Source: JADLBR01 sp964651705 (lineage in GTDB: Bacteria > Verrucomicrobiota > Verrucomicrobiia > JADLBR01). From it: a DNA stretch of 64,000 nucleotides. A program made the translations under genes and the position numbers. A model generated the notes under the pieces. The model did not search any database and was not told the DNA's origin. It was given only the letters and a program-made list of their open reading frames with translations. The stretch is from the NCBI GenBank assembly GCA_964651705.1, contig CAZYWZ010000024.1:3855-67854 (forward strand). Direction: 5' to 3'. Of this stretch, positions 25,403 through 35,021 are shown piece after piece (position 1 is the first letter of the stretch; each line of letters begins with the position of its first letter).

Positions 25403-27090
25403 GTGACGGGCAGAATGCTACGCAGGAGCCCGATGGCTGGCTCTACGTGTTCGCGGCCAAAGGCCTCCAGGCATTCGTCCTGGGCAGCGACGAACTGCGC
25501 GACATGGTCGGAGCCACCGAGATCATCGACGGGTTGCCGAGGCGGCTCCTGCAAACGACGCTTGCCTCCCTGAAGCTGGGCAGTGGGCACGAGGTGCTCT
25601 CCCAGGCCGCGGGATGCGCCCGAATACGTTTCGACAGCGCTGAGGGCGCCAGGCGACTGGCCGCGGTCTGGCCGATGATCTGCGCCCACGCCGCCCCCGG
25701 GCTCGAAGTCGCCCAGACCGTTGTCCCCATCGTGGGCGGCCGATACCTGGACGCCATTCACGCCGCGGAAGAGAACCTGATCCGCGAGCGCAATCTCCCA
25801 TGTGCTTCCCTCCCAGAAATCACGCCGGTGGTTGCCCGGAGTCCGCGTTCCGGATTACCCGCCGGGACAACGGAGCACGACCGCGACAACAACAAGGAGC
25901 GGGTGCCGGTGGACATCCGATCCGCCGCCATACGCCCGCACCGGGAATGCCGCACCATATTCAGTTCATTCGGACTCTCGCCCGAAGGAGAATGGGCCGG
26001 CTGGAGTGCGCCGGAGAGCTTCGAGTCGATTTCGGGAGAGGAACGCGAATACCTCGCCATCGTACACGCGGATGGCAACGGCCTGGGCCAACTCTTCATC
26101 CGGCTTGGAAGGACGCTCGCGCGCCAGCCCGGCATCGAGAGATTTTACAAAGACCTCTCAGAAGCCATCGATATGGCCGGGAAAGAGGCCGCCCAAGCGG
26201 CGGTCCGGGCGGTGGTTGACCGCTTCCTCCGCAAACGCGATGGCAAAGACGACCCGGATGCCAGAAAGATCTGGCCCTTGCTGCCGGTCGTCCTGGCCGG
26301 CGACGACCTCACCGTGGTGATCCGCTCCGACCTGGCGCTGGATTTCACCGAGGCTTTTCTGTCCGCCTTCGTCGAGAACACCAGGCAGAAATTCAAAGAC
26401 ATCAAGTCAAAGCACCACCAACTTCCGCTGGATGGCGCGTTCCCGGATTGCCTCACGGCGGGGGCTGGCATCGCCTTCGTCAAACGCCGCTTTCCCTTTT
26501 CATCCGCCTACGCCCTCTGCGAGTCGTTGGCGGGCTTCGCCAAGCGGGGGGCGAAAGCGTCCGTGTCGGAGAGTCATATCCCGCCCTGTTCGTTGGCCTT
26601 CCATCGCGTCAGCGCGTCCTCCACCAGCGAGGACTTCTCCGCGCTCCTGGAGACGGAACTCAGGGTGCCCGGCATCCCACGTCTTCCGGGTGAACCAACG
26701 AACTTGACGCTGTCGATGGCACCGTACGTTGCTGGCGATTCCCCGGACGGATCCCAACTCAAGCCCTTATCGCTCGTTCGAGGACTTGCCGACGCCGCCC
26801 TTGATCTGCCCAGCGGCCAGGTGCGGGAACTGCTCTCACTCATCGAAACTGATCCGGAACGTGCCAGGAAGCACGCCGACCGAATCCGGGTAACCCAGGA
26901 CCAGGACAGCCACGTCGCGAAAGGCAAGAAGCGAGGCGAGTTATTTTGTGATCGCTTCAAGGCGATGACCGGTGATGGTCTCTGGGATGCCGCCGGTCGG
27001 TCCCCCCTGGCCGATGCTCTGACCCTCGCGCATTTCATCAAGAAGGGCAGGGCTTACTGCCCGGACCCGAGAGGAGGCCCGCCATCATGA
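25399..27090 (+). CDS. cas10: Cas10, type III large subunit without HD domain
   Basis: 563 residues from ATG 25399 (ATGA overlap, GGGAGG upstream). It starts directly with the palm-type segment LYVFAAKGLQAFVLGSDELR followed by DMVGATEIIDGLPR, so there is no N-terminal HD nuclease. The second palm has HADGNGLGQLF (about 223-233) and LAGDDLTVV at 299-307, an AGDD version of the GGDD cyclase motif. Both metal-binding aspartates are present, so cyclic oligoadenylate synthesis is expected, while ssDNA cleavage by HD is not. At 563 residues it is short for Cas10. It is the first subunit gene of the effector operon. Confidence 0.9.
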   Translation: MSDGQNATQEPDGWLYVFAAKGLQAFVLGSDELRDMVGATEIIDGLPRRLLQTTLASLKLGSGHEVLSQAAGCARIRFDSAEGARRLAAVWPMICAHAAPGLEVAQTVVPIVGGRYLDAIHAAEENLIRERNLPCASLPEITPVVARSPRSGLPAGTTEHDRDNNKERVPVDIRSAAIRPHRECRTIFSSFGLSPEGEWAGWSAPESFESISGEEREYLAIVHADGNGLGQLFIRLGRTLARQPGIERFYKDLSEAIDMAGKEAAQAAVRAVVDRFLRKRDGKDDPDARKIWPLLPVVLAGDDLTVVIRSDLALDFTEAFLSAFVENTRQKFKDIKSKHHQLPLDGAFPDCLTAGAGIAFVKRRFPFSSAYALCESLAGFAKRGAKASVSESHIPPCSLAFHRVSASSTSEDFSALLETELRVPGIPRLPGEPTNLTLSMAPYVAGDSPDGSQLKPLSLVRGLADAALDLPSGQVRELLSLIETDPERARKHADRIRVTQDQDSHVAKGKKRGELFCDRFKAMTGDGLWDAAGRSPLADALTLAHFIKKGRAYCPDPRGGPPS

Positions 27091-27707
27091 TATTCACCGC
27101 AACCATCAATCTCCATTCCTATTGGCATGTGGGATCAGGTGAAGCGGGTCCTGGTGACCTGGATGCAACGGTCGCCAGGGACCCGCTGGGCCTTCCCTAC
27201 GTCCGAGGCAAGGGCTTGAAAGGTCTGTTTCGCGATGCCGCCCTCCTGATCGTGCGTGCCCAACCGGGGTGCCTGAGCGAAGTTCAAAGGCTCACGCTGT
27301 TCGGCCCGGCCATTCCGCCGGGACAAAATCGCGCCAGGGAGGACGACGAGGCCGAAGGTCTCCTGAAGTTCGAAAGCGCGCGAATGCCGCAGGCGTTTCG
27401 GGATTGGGTGGCGGGTCTGTCCCGGACGGAACGGTCCGTCATCGCGGGTCTCTTCGAGACGGTCGCATCAACGGCGATCGAGAACGGCGTCGCCAAGGCG
27501 CACTCCCTCCGGAAAATCGAAGTCGCGATCCCGATGAAGCTGGTGGCGGAAATCGAGCTGCCCGGCGACCCTCCCGAAGGACTCGATATCGCGAAGGTCC
27601 TGAAGACGTGTGCGTCGCTCATCCGGCGGTTGGGTTCCCACCGGCATCGGGGCTTGGGGCGATGCCATGTTCGAATCGGCAGCGTTACGGGGGAGGTGAC
27701 ATCATGA
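27087..27707 (+). CDS. Cas7-like RAMP (Csm3 group)
   Basis: 206 residues. A RAMP fold is shown by the opening strand FTATINLHSYWHVGSGEAGP, the LPYVRGKGLKGLFRDAA helix and the C-terminal Gly-rich loop LGSHRHRGLGRCHV. These are the standard features of Csm3/Cmr4-type backbone subunits, which bind crRNA and, through a conserved Asp in the thumb loop, cut target RNA at 6-nt steps; DLDATVARD after the first strand may supply that Asp. It overlaps cas10 and the Csx10-like gene by 4 bases each, indicating coupled translation of the complex. Confidence 0.85.
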   Translation: MIFTATINLHSYWHVGSGEAGPGDLDATVARDPLGLPYVRGKGLKGLFRDAALLIVRAQPGCLSEVQRLTLFGPAIPPGQNRAREDDEAEGLLKFESARMPQAFRDWVAGLSRTERSVIAGLFETVASTAIENGVAKAHSLRKIEVAIPMKLVAEIELPGDPPEGLDIAKVLKTCASLIRRLGSHRHRGLGRCHVRIGSVTGEVTS

Positions 27708-29242
27708 AGACCGTGGACATCACCATCCGTCTGCTGGATGACGTCGTGGTCAGCGCCCGGGCAGCGACCGTGGGCACGCACGAGTGCCTCGACCATATCC
27801 CTGGTTCCGCCCTGCTCGGAGTGGCAGCAACCAGTTTCTACAGGGCATGGAAGGACAAGCGCGACGGCGTGGACATCTCTTGGGCTTGGAGTGCTTTCCA
27901 CTCCGGCAAGGTCCGTTTCGGCAGCGCCTATCCGCTGTCCGCCTCCGGCGTCCGCACCCGACCGGCCGCCTTTTCCTGGCACTACCCCAAGGGAGCGAAG
28001 CCAACTGGTGGCGCTCTGTTCAACGCGGCCATCGCGGAGTGGGATGCCAAACAACTGGGCCAGCCTCAGCAAATCCGGGGTGGTTGGTTCTCCTCCCGCA
28101 TGGAGTGGTGCGTCACCCAACACCGCCACAGTCTCAGGACCGCGATTGACGAGAACAGCTTCGACCGGGCCAAGGATGCGGCGCTCTTCGGATACGCTTC
28201 TTTGTCCGAGGGCTCTCTCTGGGGCGCCACTATCGAGATCGACGACGATGTTGCCGGCGGCATCCGCGAAGCCATCGAACAGCGTTTCGGCGCGGGACAG
28301 GGTTTGCGCATCGGGCGCTCGAGGAACACGGAATACGGAAGGGCCGTCATCGAGACGGCTTCCCATTGGGAGGCCGACGGCTTTGCCTATTCAAATGCCC
28401 CCGCGACCGAAGGCTTGGTGATCGTTCACGCGCTCAGTGACCTCGCGCTGATGGACGACACGGCGCAACCGACATTCCGGCCCGATCCGAAGGCGTTCGG
28501 CATGCAAGGCGCCCGGCTGTTCGCGGAGCGGACATTCGTCCGAACACGGGTCTACTCACCATTCAATCTGTATCGCAATGTGGCCGATCTGGAGCGCCAG
28601 GTGATCGCCAAGGGCAGCGTCTTTGTGTTCGAGCCCGATCCGGCAGGCGGGACCATCCGATTCACCGCCGGCGAGCGGCGGGTGGGAGCGTATCAACAAG
28701 ACGGACTGGGATGGGTCGCGGTGCAGCCGAAGTACCTTGTCGGGCAGGCGCCGACCCTTGTGGACGCCGCCGCTTCGTCCCTCTCGAAGCTATCCGCCAA
28801 ACGCGATCAGATGCCGGATTCCGCCGCGGCCAGGGCGATGATCCGGCGCCACGCCGACCGCCAGGTCGGCATCCTCGCCATGGGCCTTGCGCACGACTGG
28901 GCCGCCCGGTGGGCGCCATACACGCACATCACATCGAGCCAGTGGGGTCGGCTGCGGGAAGAGGCGATCCGGGCCGCCGATACGGCGTCCCTGATGCAGA
29001 ATCTGACGAACGGTGCTTCAGGTCTCTTCACGCACGGACGCATGTCAGAGAAATGGCGGAAAGAAGCGAAAGGGCGCTCGCGCTCCGCCGAAGATTCGGT
29101 TACCGCGGCGCTCAGGGATCGCAAGAACGCAGAGGATCTGCTGAAGGAGGCGCACATCGACCTCTCGCATGCCGACCGCCTGATGCTGGCGGCGTGCCGG
29201 GAGGCGGCCATCCTCATGGGGCGCAGAAAGAAGGATCGGTGA
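27704..29242 (+). CDS. csx10: Csx10-like RAMP protein (type III-D)
   Basis: 512 residues from ATG 27704 (ATGA overlap with the previous RAMP); the frame is open upstream, but that overlaps the previous gene and is rejected. The N-terminus, MKTVDITIRLLDDVVVSARA, then CLDHIPGSALLGVAAT, is typical of Csx10, the Cas5-like subunit that distinguishes type III-D. A second RAMP-like loop, GLRIGRSRNTEYGRAVIE, lies near residue 215. The last 150 residues are helical and charged (SEKWRKEAKGRSRSAEDSVT) and could substitute for a separate small (Cas11-like) subunit, since none is visible in the operon. Confidence 0.75.
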   Translation: MKTVDITIRLLDDVVVSARAATVGTHECLDHIPGSALLGVAATSFYRAWKDKRDGVDISWAWSAFHSGKVRFGSAYPLSASGVRTRPAAFSWHYPKGAKPTGGALFNAAIAEWDAKQLGQPQQIRGGWFSSRMEWCVTQHRHSLRTAIDENSFDRAKDAALFGYASLSEGSLWGATIEIDDDVAGGIREAIEQRFGAGQGLRIGRSRNTEYGRAVIETASHWEADGFAYSNAPATEGLVIVHALSDLALMDDTAQPTFRPDPKAFGMQGARLFAERTFVRTRVYSPFNLYRNVADLERQVIAKGSVFVFEPDPAGGTIRFTAGERRVGAYQQDGLGWVAVQPKYLVGQAPTLVDAAASSLSKLSAKRDQMPDSAAARAMIRRHADRQVGILAMGLAHDWAARWAPYTHITSSQWGRLREEAIRAADTASLMQNLTNGASGLFTHGRMSEKWRKEAKGRSRSAEDSVTAALRDRKNAEDLLKEAHIDLSHADRLMLAACREAAILMGRRKKDR

Positions 29243-30774
29243 TGAATATGAACGCGACGGATGAAAATAGGGCGATGTCCTCCGCCGATTGCCTGTGGCG
29301 GTTCGTTGCACGGCTGGTTATTCAATTCGAGACACCCGTCCACGTGGGTTCCGGACGCGAATGGAACGAGTCAGACGCCGGCGTGGTGCTCGATGCGAAC
29401 GGGTTGCCGGCCATTCCGGGAGGGACGATCGCCGGCGTCCTGCGCGAGGCATGGGAGCTTGCCAACGGAGAAGGCAGCTCGGATATGCTGTTCGGGTTCC
29501 ATATACCGGCGCACAAGACCGACCGCGACCGCGGCGAAGGCCAGGGCTCCCGCCTCAACACGTCGTGGGCCTCTGTTCACAGCAAGCAAGACCGGCCGGT
29601 TTTGGGTCTCGTCGATATCGACCCCAATGATGAGGTCCTCAAAGCCGCAAGGCATCCCACGCTCCGGGATCACTGCCGCCACAATGCCCGCGGGGTGGCC
29701 GCGCACCGCGGTAAGTTCGACGAACTGGTCGTCCAAGCGGGCCACAGGTTCACTTTCGAATGCGAGTTGGTCGCCCGGCAAGGAGATCGGGCCAACTGGC
29801 ACCGGCTCCTGGCGATCCTCGACGACCCCATGACCCGCTTCGGCGGCAAGATTCGGCGCGGGCTGGGGCGGTTCAAGGTCGTTCGGATCAGCGAGCGGTG
29901 TTTCGACCTGACTGACACGAACGATTTTGACGCGTTCTGCGCCGCCGACCCAGATCTCGGGCTTCCCCTGCCCGGCGCGGGGTGGGAGGAATGGAAGAAA
30001 TGGTGCGATCGAGTGGGAAGCGCGAATTTTAGACCGCGTCCTTTCACCAACCTCATCCTCGAACTGGCTCCGAGGTTCTTCTGGATGTTCGGTGGTGGAT
30101 CAGACTCCGAAGCGGACATGGCGCCCGTCCGGGACAAGTTCGTCATCTGGACCGAGACGAACGGAACGACCCTGGGTTCTGTCAAAGACCGGTTCTACCT
30201 GCCCGGGAGCGGGGTCAAAGGCGCATTGCGCCATCGCTCGATGTTTCACGCATGCGCGCTCGCGGGATGTTTCGCGGATCAGCAGGACCAACCGGACTGG
30301 CAAGGGAACTTCCAGAAGGCCAAGGGGATTGTCCAAACCCTCTTCGGCGAGGAACTGGAACACGAAGGCCGCGATCGCGACACCCCCTGCGCCCCGGGCA
30401 GCGTCTTCATCGACGATCTATTCCTGGATGGAGATCCAAGAGTCCTTCTGCCGGCCGAGGTATCGTTGCCGGCCGGGCAACCCGAGTTTCTTCCCGACCC
30501 GCACCTCCAGCACCACGTCAGTTGCGACCGATTCACCGGCGGCGCGCGGGACGGTGCCCTCTTCAGCGAGAAACCGCTCTTCCAAGCCCCCCGCCCCATC
30601 GAGTTCCTGCTCCGGATTTGCGATTCGCCCGGCAAGGATGCCATGGGAGTGCTCGAACAGACGCTCGACGACCTCCGCGAGTCCCGCCTTCCCCTCGGCG
30701 GCGGATCGGGACGAGGGCTCGGGTACTTCGAGGGTGTCGCAAGCAAGATCCAGGAGGCAGTCCATGCCCGTTGA
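29242..30774 (+). CDS. Double RAMP (two Cas7-like domains)
   Basis: 510 residues from ATG 29242, overlapping the previous stop by one base (TGATGA). Two RAMP units are visible. The first has FETPVHVGSGREW, PAIPGGTIAGVLREAW and the loop GGKIRRGLGRFKVV. The second begins near residue 260 (RPRPFTNLILELAPRFFW), with YLPGSGVKGALRHRSM and the closing GGGSGRGLGYFEG. Such tandem Cas7 fusions occur in III-D variants (Cas7-2x in III-Dv of Synechocystis). Each unit could carry its own RNA-cleavage site; DESDAG-like Asp residues follow the first strand. Confidence 0.85.
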   Translation: MNMNATDENRAMSSADCLWRFVARLVIQFETPVHVGSGREWNESDAGVVLDANGLPAIPGGTIAGVLREAWELANGEGSSDMLFGFHIPAHKTDRDRGEGQGSRLNTSWASVHSKQDRPVLGLVDIDPNDEVLKAARHPTLRDHCRHNARGVAAHRGKFDELVVQAGHRFTFECELVARQGDRANWHRLLAILDDPMTRFGGKIRRGLGRFKVVRISERCFDLTDTNDFDAFCAADPDLGLPLPGAGWEEWKKWCDRVGSANFRPRPFTNLILELAPRFFWMFGGGSDSEADMAPVRDKFVIWTETNGTTLGSVKDRFYLPGSGVKGALRHRSMFHACALAGCFADQQDQPDWQGNFQKAKGIVQTLFGEELEHEGRDRDTPCAPGSVFIDDLFLDGDPRVLLPAEVSLPAGQPEFLPDPHLQHHVSCDRFTGGARDGALFSEKPLFQAPRPIEFLLRICDSPGKDAMGVLEQTLDDLRESRLPLGGGSGRGLGYFEGVASKIQEAVHAR

Positions 30775-31249
30775 CATCGAAAAGCTGTTCGACTCGCTTC
30801 GCCTCGGCGCAAAGCCTTGCAGGGGACGACTGGCGCCCTCCAAGCCGGAGTCCGAAACGGACATCGCGAAACTCCACGACAGGCTGAACAACTTCCGTGG
30901 CGTCGGCTGGGTCTGCTTCACAGAGAGGCTCTGGCTCCGTGAAGCTGGCGCCACCCTCCCGACCAACCTCGGACCGGTCCTCTCGGCCGAATTTTATCTG
31001 GCGCACGAGGACACCAGCCTCCACGTCCGGCAGAAGGGACCGGGATGGGTCGTTAGGGCGATCGCGAAAACCGATGGGGCCGATGGATCGGCTTGGGTTA
31101 TAGCCCAGGAATTCCTGAGACACGATTGGGGGGCCGTGAACGGTGGTGTCCGGGTTAGCTATGAGGTTTGCTGGGAACCAGACGGGGATGCCGTGTTGCG
31201 TCCCACAGTCAGTCGCTTTGTCGGGTTTGCGCCGCGGGAGGTAGAGTGA
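30764..31249 (+). CDS. Csx19-like type III-D subunit
   Basis: 161 residues from ATG 30764, overlapping the double RAMP by 11 bases and sharing one base with the next gene (TGATG). The sequence has no catalytic motif: a helical start (DIEKLFDSLRLG), a central VGWVCFTERLWLREAG strand and a Trp-containing beta half. Length, content and position between RAMP genes fit Csx19 (TIGR03984), the small type III-D subunit that completes the crRNA-binding complex. The call rests mainly on context; the sequence itself is weakly conserved. Confidence 0.6.
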   Translation: MPVDIEKLFDSLRLGAKPCRGRLAPSKPESETDIAKLHDRLNNFRGVGWVCFTERLWLREAGATLPTNLGPVLSAEFYLAHEDTSLHVRQKGPGWVVRAIAKTDGADGSAWVIAQEFLRHDWGAVNGGVRVSYEVCWEPDGDAVLRPTVSRFVGFAPREVE

Positions 31250-33627
31250 TGGCACAATACAGGAAACGGAGAAGCGGCGGGCGGGATCGGCGGGGCCACG
31301 CCGGAGGGCACGATCCACAGGCGCGGTCCCAGGGTGGCTTCAAGGGAGGGAGTCACGGTGGTGGAAAGGATGGACCCCCGCCGAGCTTCATCCCTTCTCC
31401 CTACAACTTTGCCCCGATATCGGATCGGGTGTGTGAGATTCCGGCGGGCGAAGCGTCCTGGGCCGACGTGCCTTTTTCCGACGGTCTTTCGGGCCACATC
31501 CAGCTTCGCGTCACCGCCAAGACTCCCATCTTCATCCGGGGGCCGGGAAAACACCCCAAGGAGGCCGACGAGAAACGACGCTCCGATCCACACCAGAAGT
31601 TCTATCGCCTCCCCGACGGGCGATTCGCCATCCCCGGCACCAGCATCAAGGGCATGCTGCGCAACGTACTCGAGATCGCCACGTTCTCCCGCATGACGCA
31701 CGTCGACGATAAGCGGCACGGATTTCGCGATCTCAACAATAGCGACCCTCAATTCTATCGCGGTTGGATGAGCGGAACGGAACCGAAGAGCGCCGCCTAT
31801 CGTCCCAAGGCCCGCGCCGGGTGGCTGTCGCGCGGGGCGAATGGCGAGTGGCTACTCCAGCCGTGCGAGTTCGCGCGGGTAGACCACTCTCTGCTGGAGG
31901 CGGTGAGTCCATCGACGTCATTTTCCCAGAAGCAACAGGCTCGGTACCGTTACAAGGCGTGGTGCGACGTTGGCAAAAAGTCGCTCGATGTGATGTTCGA
32001 TGCGGACCCAGCGCAAGCACATACGGACCACAGTTGCGGCGCCCTTTGGTATGCCAAGGTCACGAGTTTACGGGGCAGTCGGCAAGGGACTCTCGTGTTC
32101 ACCGGTCAGCCGATGGACCGTGACCGCGATGGGCTGAGGGTTCGGAAGCGGAAGCACATGGAGTTCGTCTTCTTCGATGATCCCGGCGCGGCTTATCCGA
32201 CGGGACCTCACCCGGTTCCGGAAGAAGTCATGGAGGATTTCAAGTTCATCCACGAGGACTCGGAGGACTGGAAGTGGTGGAACAGACGGCTGCGAACCAG
32301 GGAGGTGGATCGAGTCCCCGTTTTCTATCTGGCGTTCGACAAGAGGAAGAAGCCGGCTGCGGATGATGAGACTGTGTCCTTCGGTCCGGATACCGAGATG
32401 CACTCGATGGGGTTGGCCTTGATGTATCGGCTCGCCCATCACAAGACGATCTGTGACGCCCTCCCCGAGGCGCACCGTCAAGCGACCGCGGGAGCGATGC
32501 CCATCGCTGAAGCAATTTTCGGCAGGGTGGACGGTCGCGAGGCGCTCCGGGGGCGGATCGCGGCCGAGCCCTTCCCTGCGCTGGGAGAACCAAGGGTGCT
32601 TGATATGCGAGAGGAGGTGCTCAATCGCCCCAAGCCGACGTTCTATCCGAACTACATTCAACAGGAGACGGATGCGTCCGGCGATCATCTTGCGAGCGAT
32701 CGTTACGCCACGCTGCAGGGCCAAGACGCGAGAATCCGGGGCTGGAAGCGATACCCGGTGCCCAAGGATGGTCCCGGATCACGAGACAATCCGAGGCCGA
32801 ATGACAACCGGTCCGTCTGCACGTATTTCCAGCCCATCGAAAACGGGACCCAGTTCGAGGGTTACTTGAGGTTCCACAACCTGCGGCCATGGGAACTGGG
32901 GGCCCTGATTTGGGCAATCACCTTCGGGGATGCGGCGAACAGAGAATACAGGCACTCCTTGGGCATGGCCAAGCCGCTGGGCTATGGTGCCGTGCGGATC
33001 GAGATCCAGGCCGCTTCGGTCATCGATCCCTTGAAGCGATCCGTGGCGTACGCCCCGGACGAGTGGCTCGGCGCTTTCCGGGTCAAGATGGCAGAGTTGT
33101 GTTGCCATGGGTGGGAGGACGAGCCTTCCATCCGAGAGCTGCGACTGATGGCCGGCCAAGATGCAGATCCGAATCCTGCGAGGATGAAGTATCCGAGGCA
33201 TGTCCGAGATTTTGCAGAATTCAAGAAGACTACGCCCCCTTTGGTGTTGCCCCCTTATTCCAAGATCGTCGCAAAGGGAGGCGCTGCGCCAAACAGCCCT
33301 GGGGCCTCAAGACCGGGGCAAGTCAAGACCAGCCGCACGGGCGGGGGCACACCCCAACAGTCATCCGCTTCAGATGAGATTAGAGTCGGCAGCGCCCAGA
33401 AGTTCAGTTTGCTCGGTCGCTCGAAGAACGGCAATCCGAAGTTCCAGCTCGAGGGCGGCGGGCCGAGGGACATCGGGTATCTCCAGGATCCGAAGGACCG
33501 GGAGCGCTTTCCGGCGAATGCGGAACCGGGGAAATGGGTGGGCGAGTTCGTGGTGAAGAGCAAGAACCCGGGGAATTGGTGTCTGACGTGGCCGCCGGGC
33601 AAAGCGGGGGATGCGCCCAAGCCATGA
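31249..33627 (+). CDS. TIGR03986-type large RAMP
   Basis: 792 residues. It opens with a basic Gly-rich tail (residues 2-45, including GGFKGGSHGGGKDGPPP), then a RAMP domain with LRVTAKTPIFIRGPG and FAIPGTSIKGMLRNVLEIAT. A long insertion lies between the RAMP halves. The closing loop HSLGMAKPLGYGAVRIEI is near residue 570. The C-terminal 150 residues are linked by a Pro/Ser/Thr stretch and carry a separate small beta domain. This architecture matches TIGR03986 proteins and the Cas7-insertion subunit of III-Dv complexes. The disordered basic head could bind crRNA or target RNA. Confidence 0.8.
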   Translation: MAQYRKRRSGGRDRRGHAGGHDPQARSQGGFKGGSHGGGKDGPPPSFIPSPYNFAPISDRVCEIPAGEASWADVPFSDGLSGHIQLRVTAKTPIFIRGPGKHPKEADEKRRSDPHQKFYRLPDGRFAIPGTSIKGMLRNVLEIATFSRMTHVDDKRHGFRDLNNSDPQFYRGWMSGTEPKSAAYRPKARAGWLSRGANGEWLLQPCEFARVDHSLLEAVSPSTSFSQKQQARYRYKAWCDVGKKSLDVMFDADPAQAHTDHSCGALWYAKVTSLRGSRQGTLVFTGQPMDRDRDGLRVRKRKHMEFVFFDDPGAAYPTGPHPVPEEVMEDFKFIHEDSEDWKWWNRRLRTREVDRVPVFYLAFDKRKKPAADDETVSFGPDTEMHSMGLALMYRLAHHKTICDALPEAHRQATAGAMPIAEAIFGRVDGREALRGRIAAEPFPALGEPRVLDMREEVLNRPKPTFYPNYIQQETDASGDHLASDRYATLQGQDARIRGWKRYPVPKDGPGSRDNPRPNDNRSVCTYFQPIENGTQFEGYLRFHNLRPWELGALIWAITFGDAANREYRHSLGMAKPLGYGAVRIEIQAASVIDPLKRSVAYAPDEWLGAFRVKMAELCCHGWEDEPSIRELRLMAGQDADPNPARMKYPRHVRDFAEFKKTTPPLVLPPYSKIVAKGGAAPNSPGASRPGQVKTSRTGGGTPQQSSASDEIRVGSAQKFSLLGRSKNGNPKFQLEGGGPRDIGYLQDPKDRERFPANAEPGKWVGEFVVKSKNPGNWCLTWPPGKAGDAPKP

Positions 33628-35021
33628 GCCGGACGATCCTGTGCACGACGGGGACGTCGGTGGGCCAGGGCTGCGCGGCCTTGCGCGCGCTCCAGGCGGC
33701 GCCGCAGCCTTGGGATTTCGCCGGGGAGGAACTGGGGGAGCAGATCGCGCGGCGATTGGCGGAGATGGATCTGTCGTCGGAGAGCGGCCGGGTGAAGGCG
33801 TCGGCGGAAATCAACTCGCTTCACCGTCTTGGTTTGTGTCCGACGGACACGGTGGCCCTGCTTGTCACGGACACGGCGGATGGCCGTATCTGTGCGGAGA
33901 GTGTGGCGGGGGTGCTCCGCGCTCACTTCCAACTGCCGGAGGACCACGTTCGGATCGAAAAGATCGAGGGACTTCAGGTGCATGATGCCGGGCGGTTGCG
34001 CGAAGTGGGCCTGCCGAATCTCCTGGGCCGCGCGTTGGCCTACATCCGCGATCCCCAGCGATACTATGGTGGCGAGATCGTGCTGAATCCCACCGGTGGC
34101 TTCAAGGGGGTGGTCCCGTTCCTCACGGTCCTCGGGATGCTCTTCGGGCTCCGCTCGGTGTACGTCTTCGAGTTCGCCGAGTCGTTGATTTCCCTCCCGC
34201 CCCTGCCGGTCAGTTTCGACCTGGAACTCTTCGGGCGTGCCGGCCCGGGCCTCGAATTGATCGAAGAGGAGACTACGGTCGCCGAGGAACGGTTCTTCGC
34301 TGCGATTCCGGAGTTTCGACCGCACGAGCGCGATCTGTTCATGGGATTTCTGGAGCACACCGGCGACGGCGTGACGATGTCCACGCTGGCCGAGGTCCTC
34401 TGGACCATCGACCGCCGGGAACAATCGACGATATTCTTGGCTCCAGCCGTCGCCACCCAGATCGAGAGCCTGCCCGATCTGGACCGCCGGCGGGTGGAGA
34501 TGGGCCTGTATAAGCTCAAGAGCCCACTCTGGAGGGCCAGACACATCAAGACGTTCCATGGGTGTGAACTCCTTCGGTTCGGGCTGAAACGGGACCCGTT
34601 CCGATTCGCCTGTACCATGGAAGGAACTCAGGTCTTTGTCTGTGCGCTCGACCTCACCAGCGACCATGCGGAGTATGAACGCACGTTCGCCAGCCTGCGG
34701 CTCGACGCATTCGATCTGACGTCGTTTCATCCCTGGAATCCCACGGAGAGTCCGCTGGAGGTCCGTCAGGAGATCACATCCTTGGAACAGGAGGCGGTCC
34801 GCGATCTGAAGAACCAGATCAACGCCCTCCAGGCCCAGCTTCGCGATGCCGGCCAACCCTTTCGGGATGAGATTCGCTCCCTGAAAGGCGAGGTCGGAAG
34901 GCTCCGCGCCCGATTGCGCGATTCCGACCAGAACGTCAAGGGCCTCGAAGCGGAGGTCCGCGACCTCAAGGAACAGAACCGCCGATTGGCCGTCGAGTTG
35001 GAAAAGGGCCGGCCATCGTGA
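33624..35021 (+). CDS. CARF-RelE effector (Cami1-like) with coiled-coil tail
   Basis: 465 residues from ATG 33624 (ATGA overlap). Residues 1-190 are an APE2256-type CARF domain: ILCTTGTSVGQGC at the start and EIVLNPTGGFKGVVPFLTVL near 155. A helical connector (about 230-295) follows. Residues ~290-360 then read like RelE/ParE: LYKLKSPLWRARHIKTFHGC, LKRDPFRFACTMEGTQVFVC and ALDLTSDHAEYERTF. The last 80 residues are heptad coiled coil. CARF-RelE protein Cami1 is a cA4-activated ribosome-dependent mRNase, so this protein is expected to stop translation when Cas10 signals. The extended coiled coil may mediate oligomerisation or ribosome docking. Confidence 0.75.
   Translation: MSRTILCTTGTSVGQGCAALRALQAAPQPWDFAGEELGEQIARRLAEMDLSSESGRVKASAEINSLHRLGLCPTDTVALLVTDTADGRICAESVAGVLRAHFQLPEDHVRIEKIEGLQVHDAGRLREVGLPNLLGRALAYIRDPQRYYGGEIVLNPTGGFKGVVPFLTVLGMLFGLRSVYVFEFAESLISLPPLPVSFDLELFGRAGPGLELIEEETTVAEERFFAAIPEFRPHERDLFMGFLEHTGDGVTMSTLAEVLWTIDRREQSTIFLAPAVATQIESLPDLDRRRVEMGLYKLKSPLWRARHIKTFHGCELLRFGLKRDPFRFACTMEGTQVFVCALDLTSDHAEYERTFASLRLDAFDLTSFHPWNPTESPLEVRQEITSLEQEAVRDLKNQINALQAQLRDAGQPFRDEIRSLKGEVGRLRARLRDSDQNVKGLEAEVRDLKEQNRRLAVELEKGRPS

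Noticed and set aside
33255..34856. 533-aa frame antisense to the CARF-RelE gene
   Set aside because: Covers the ends of two well-defined CRISPR genes and has no recognisable domain.
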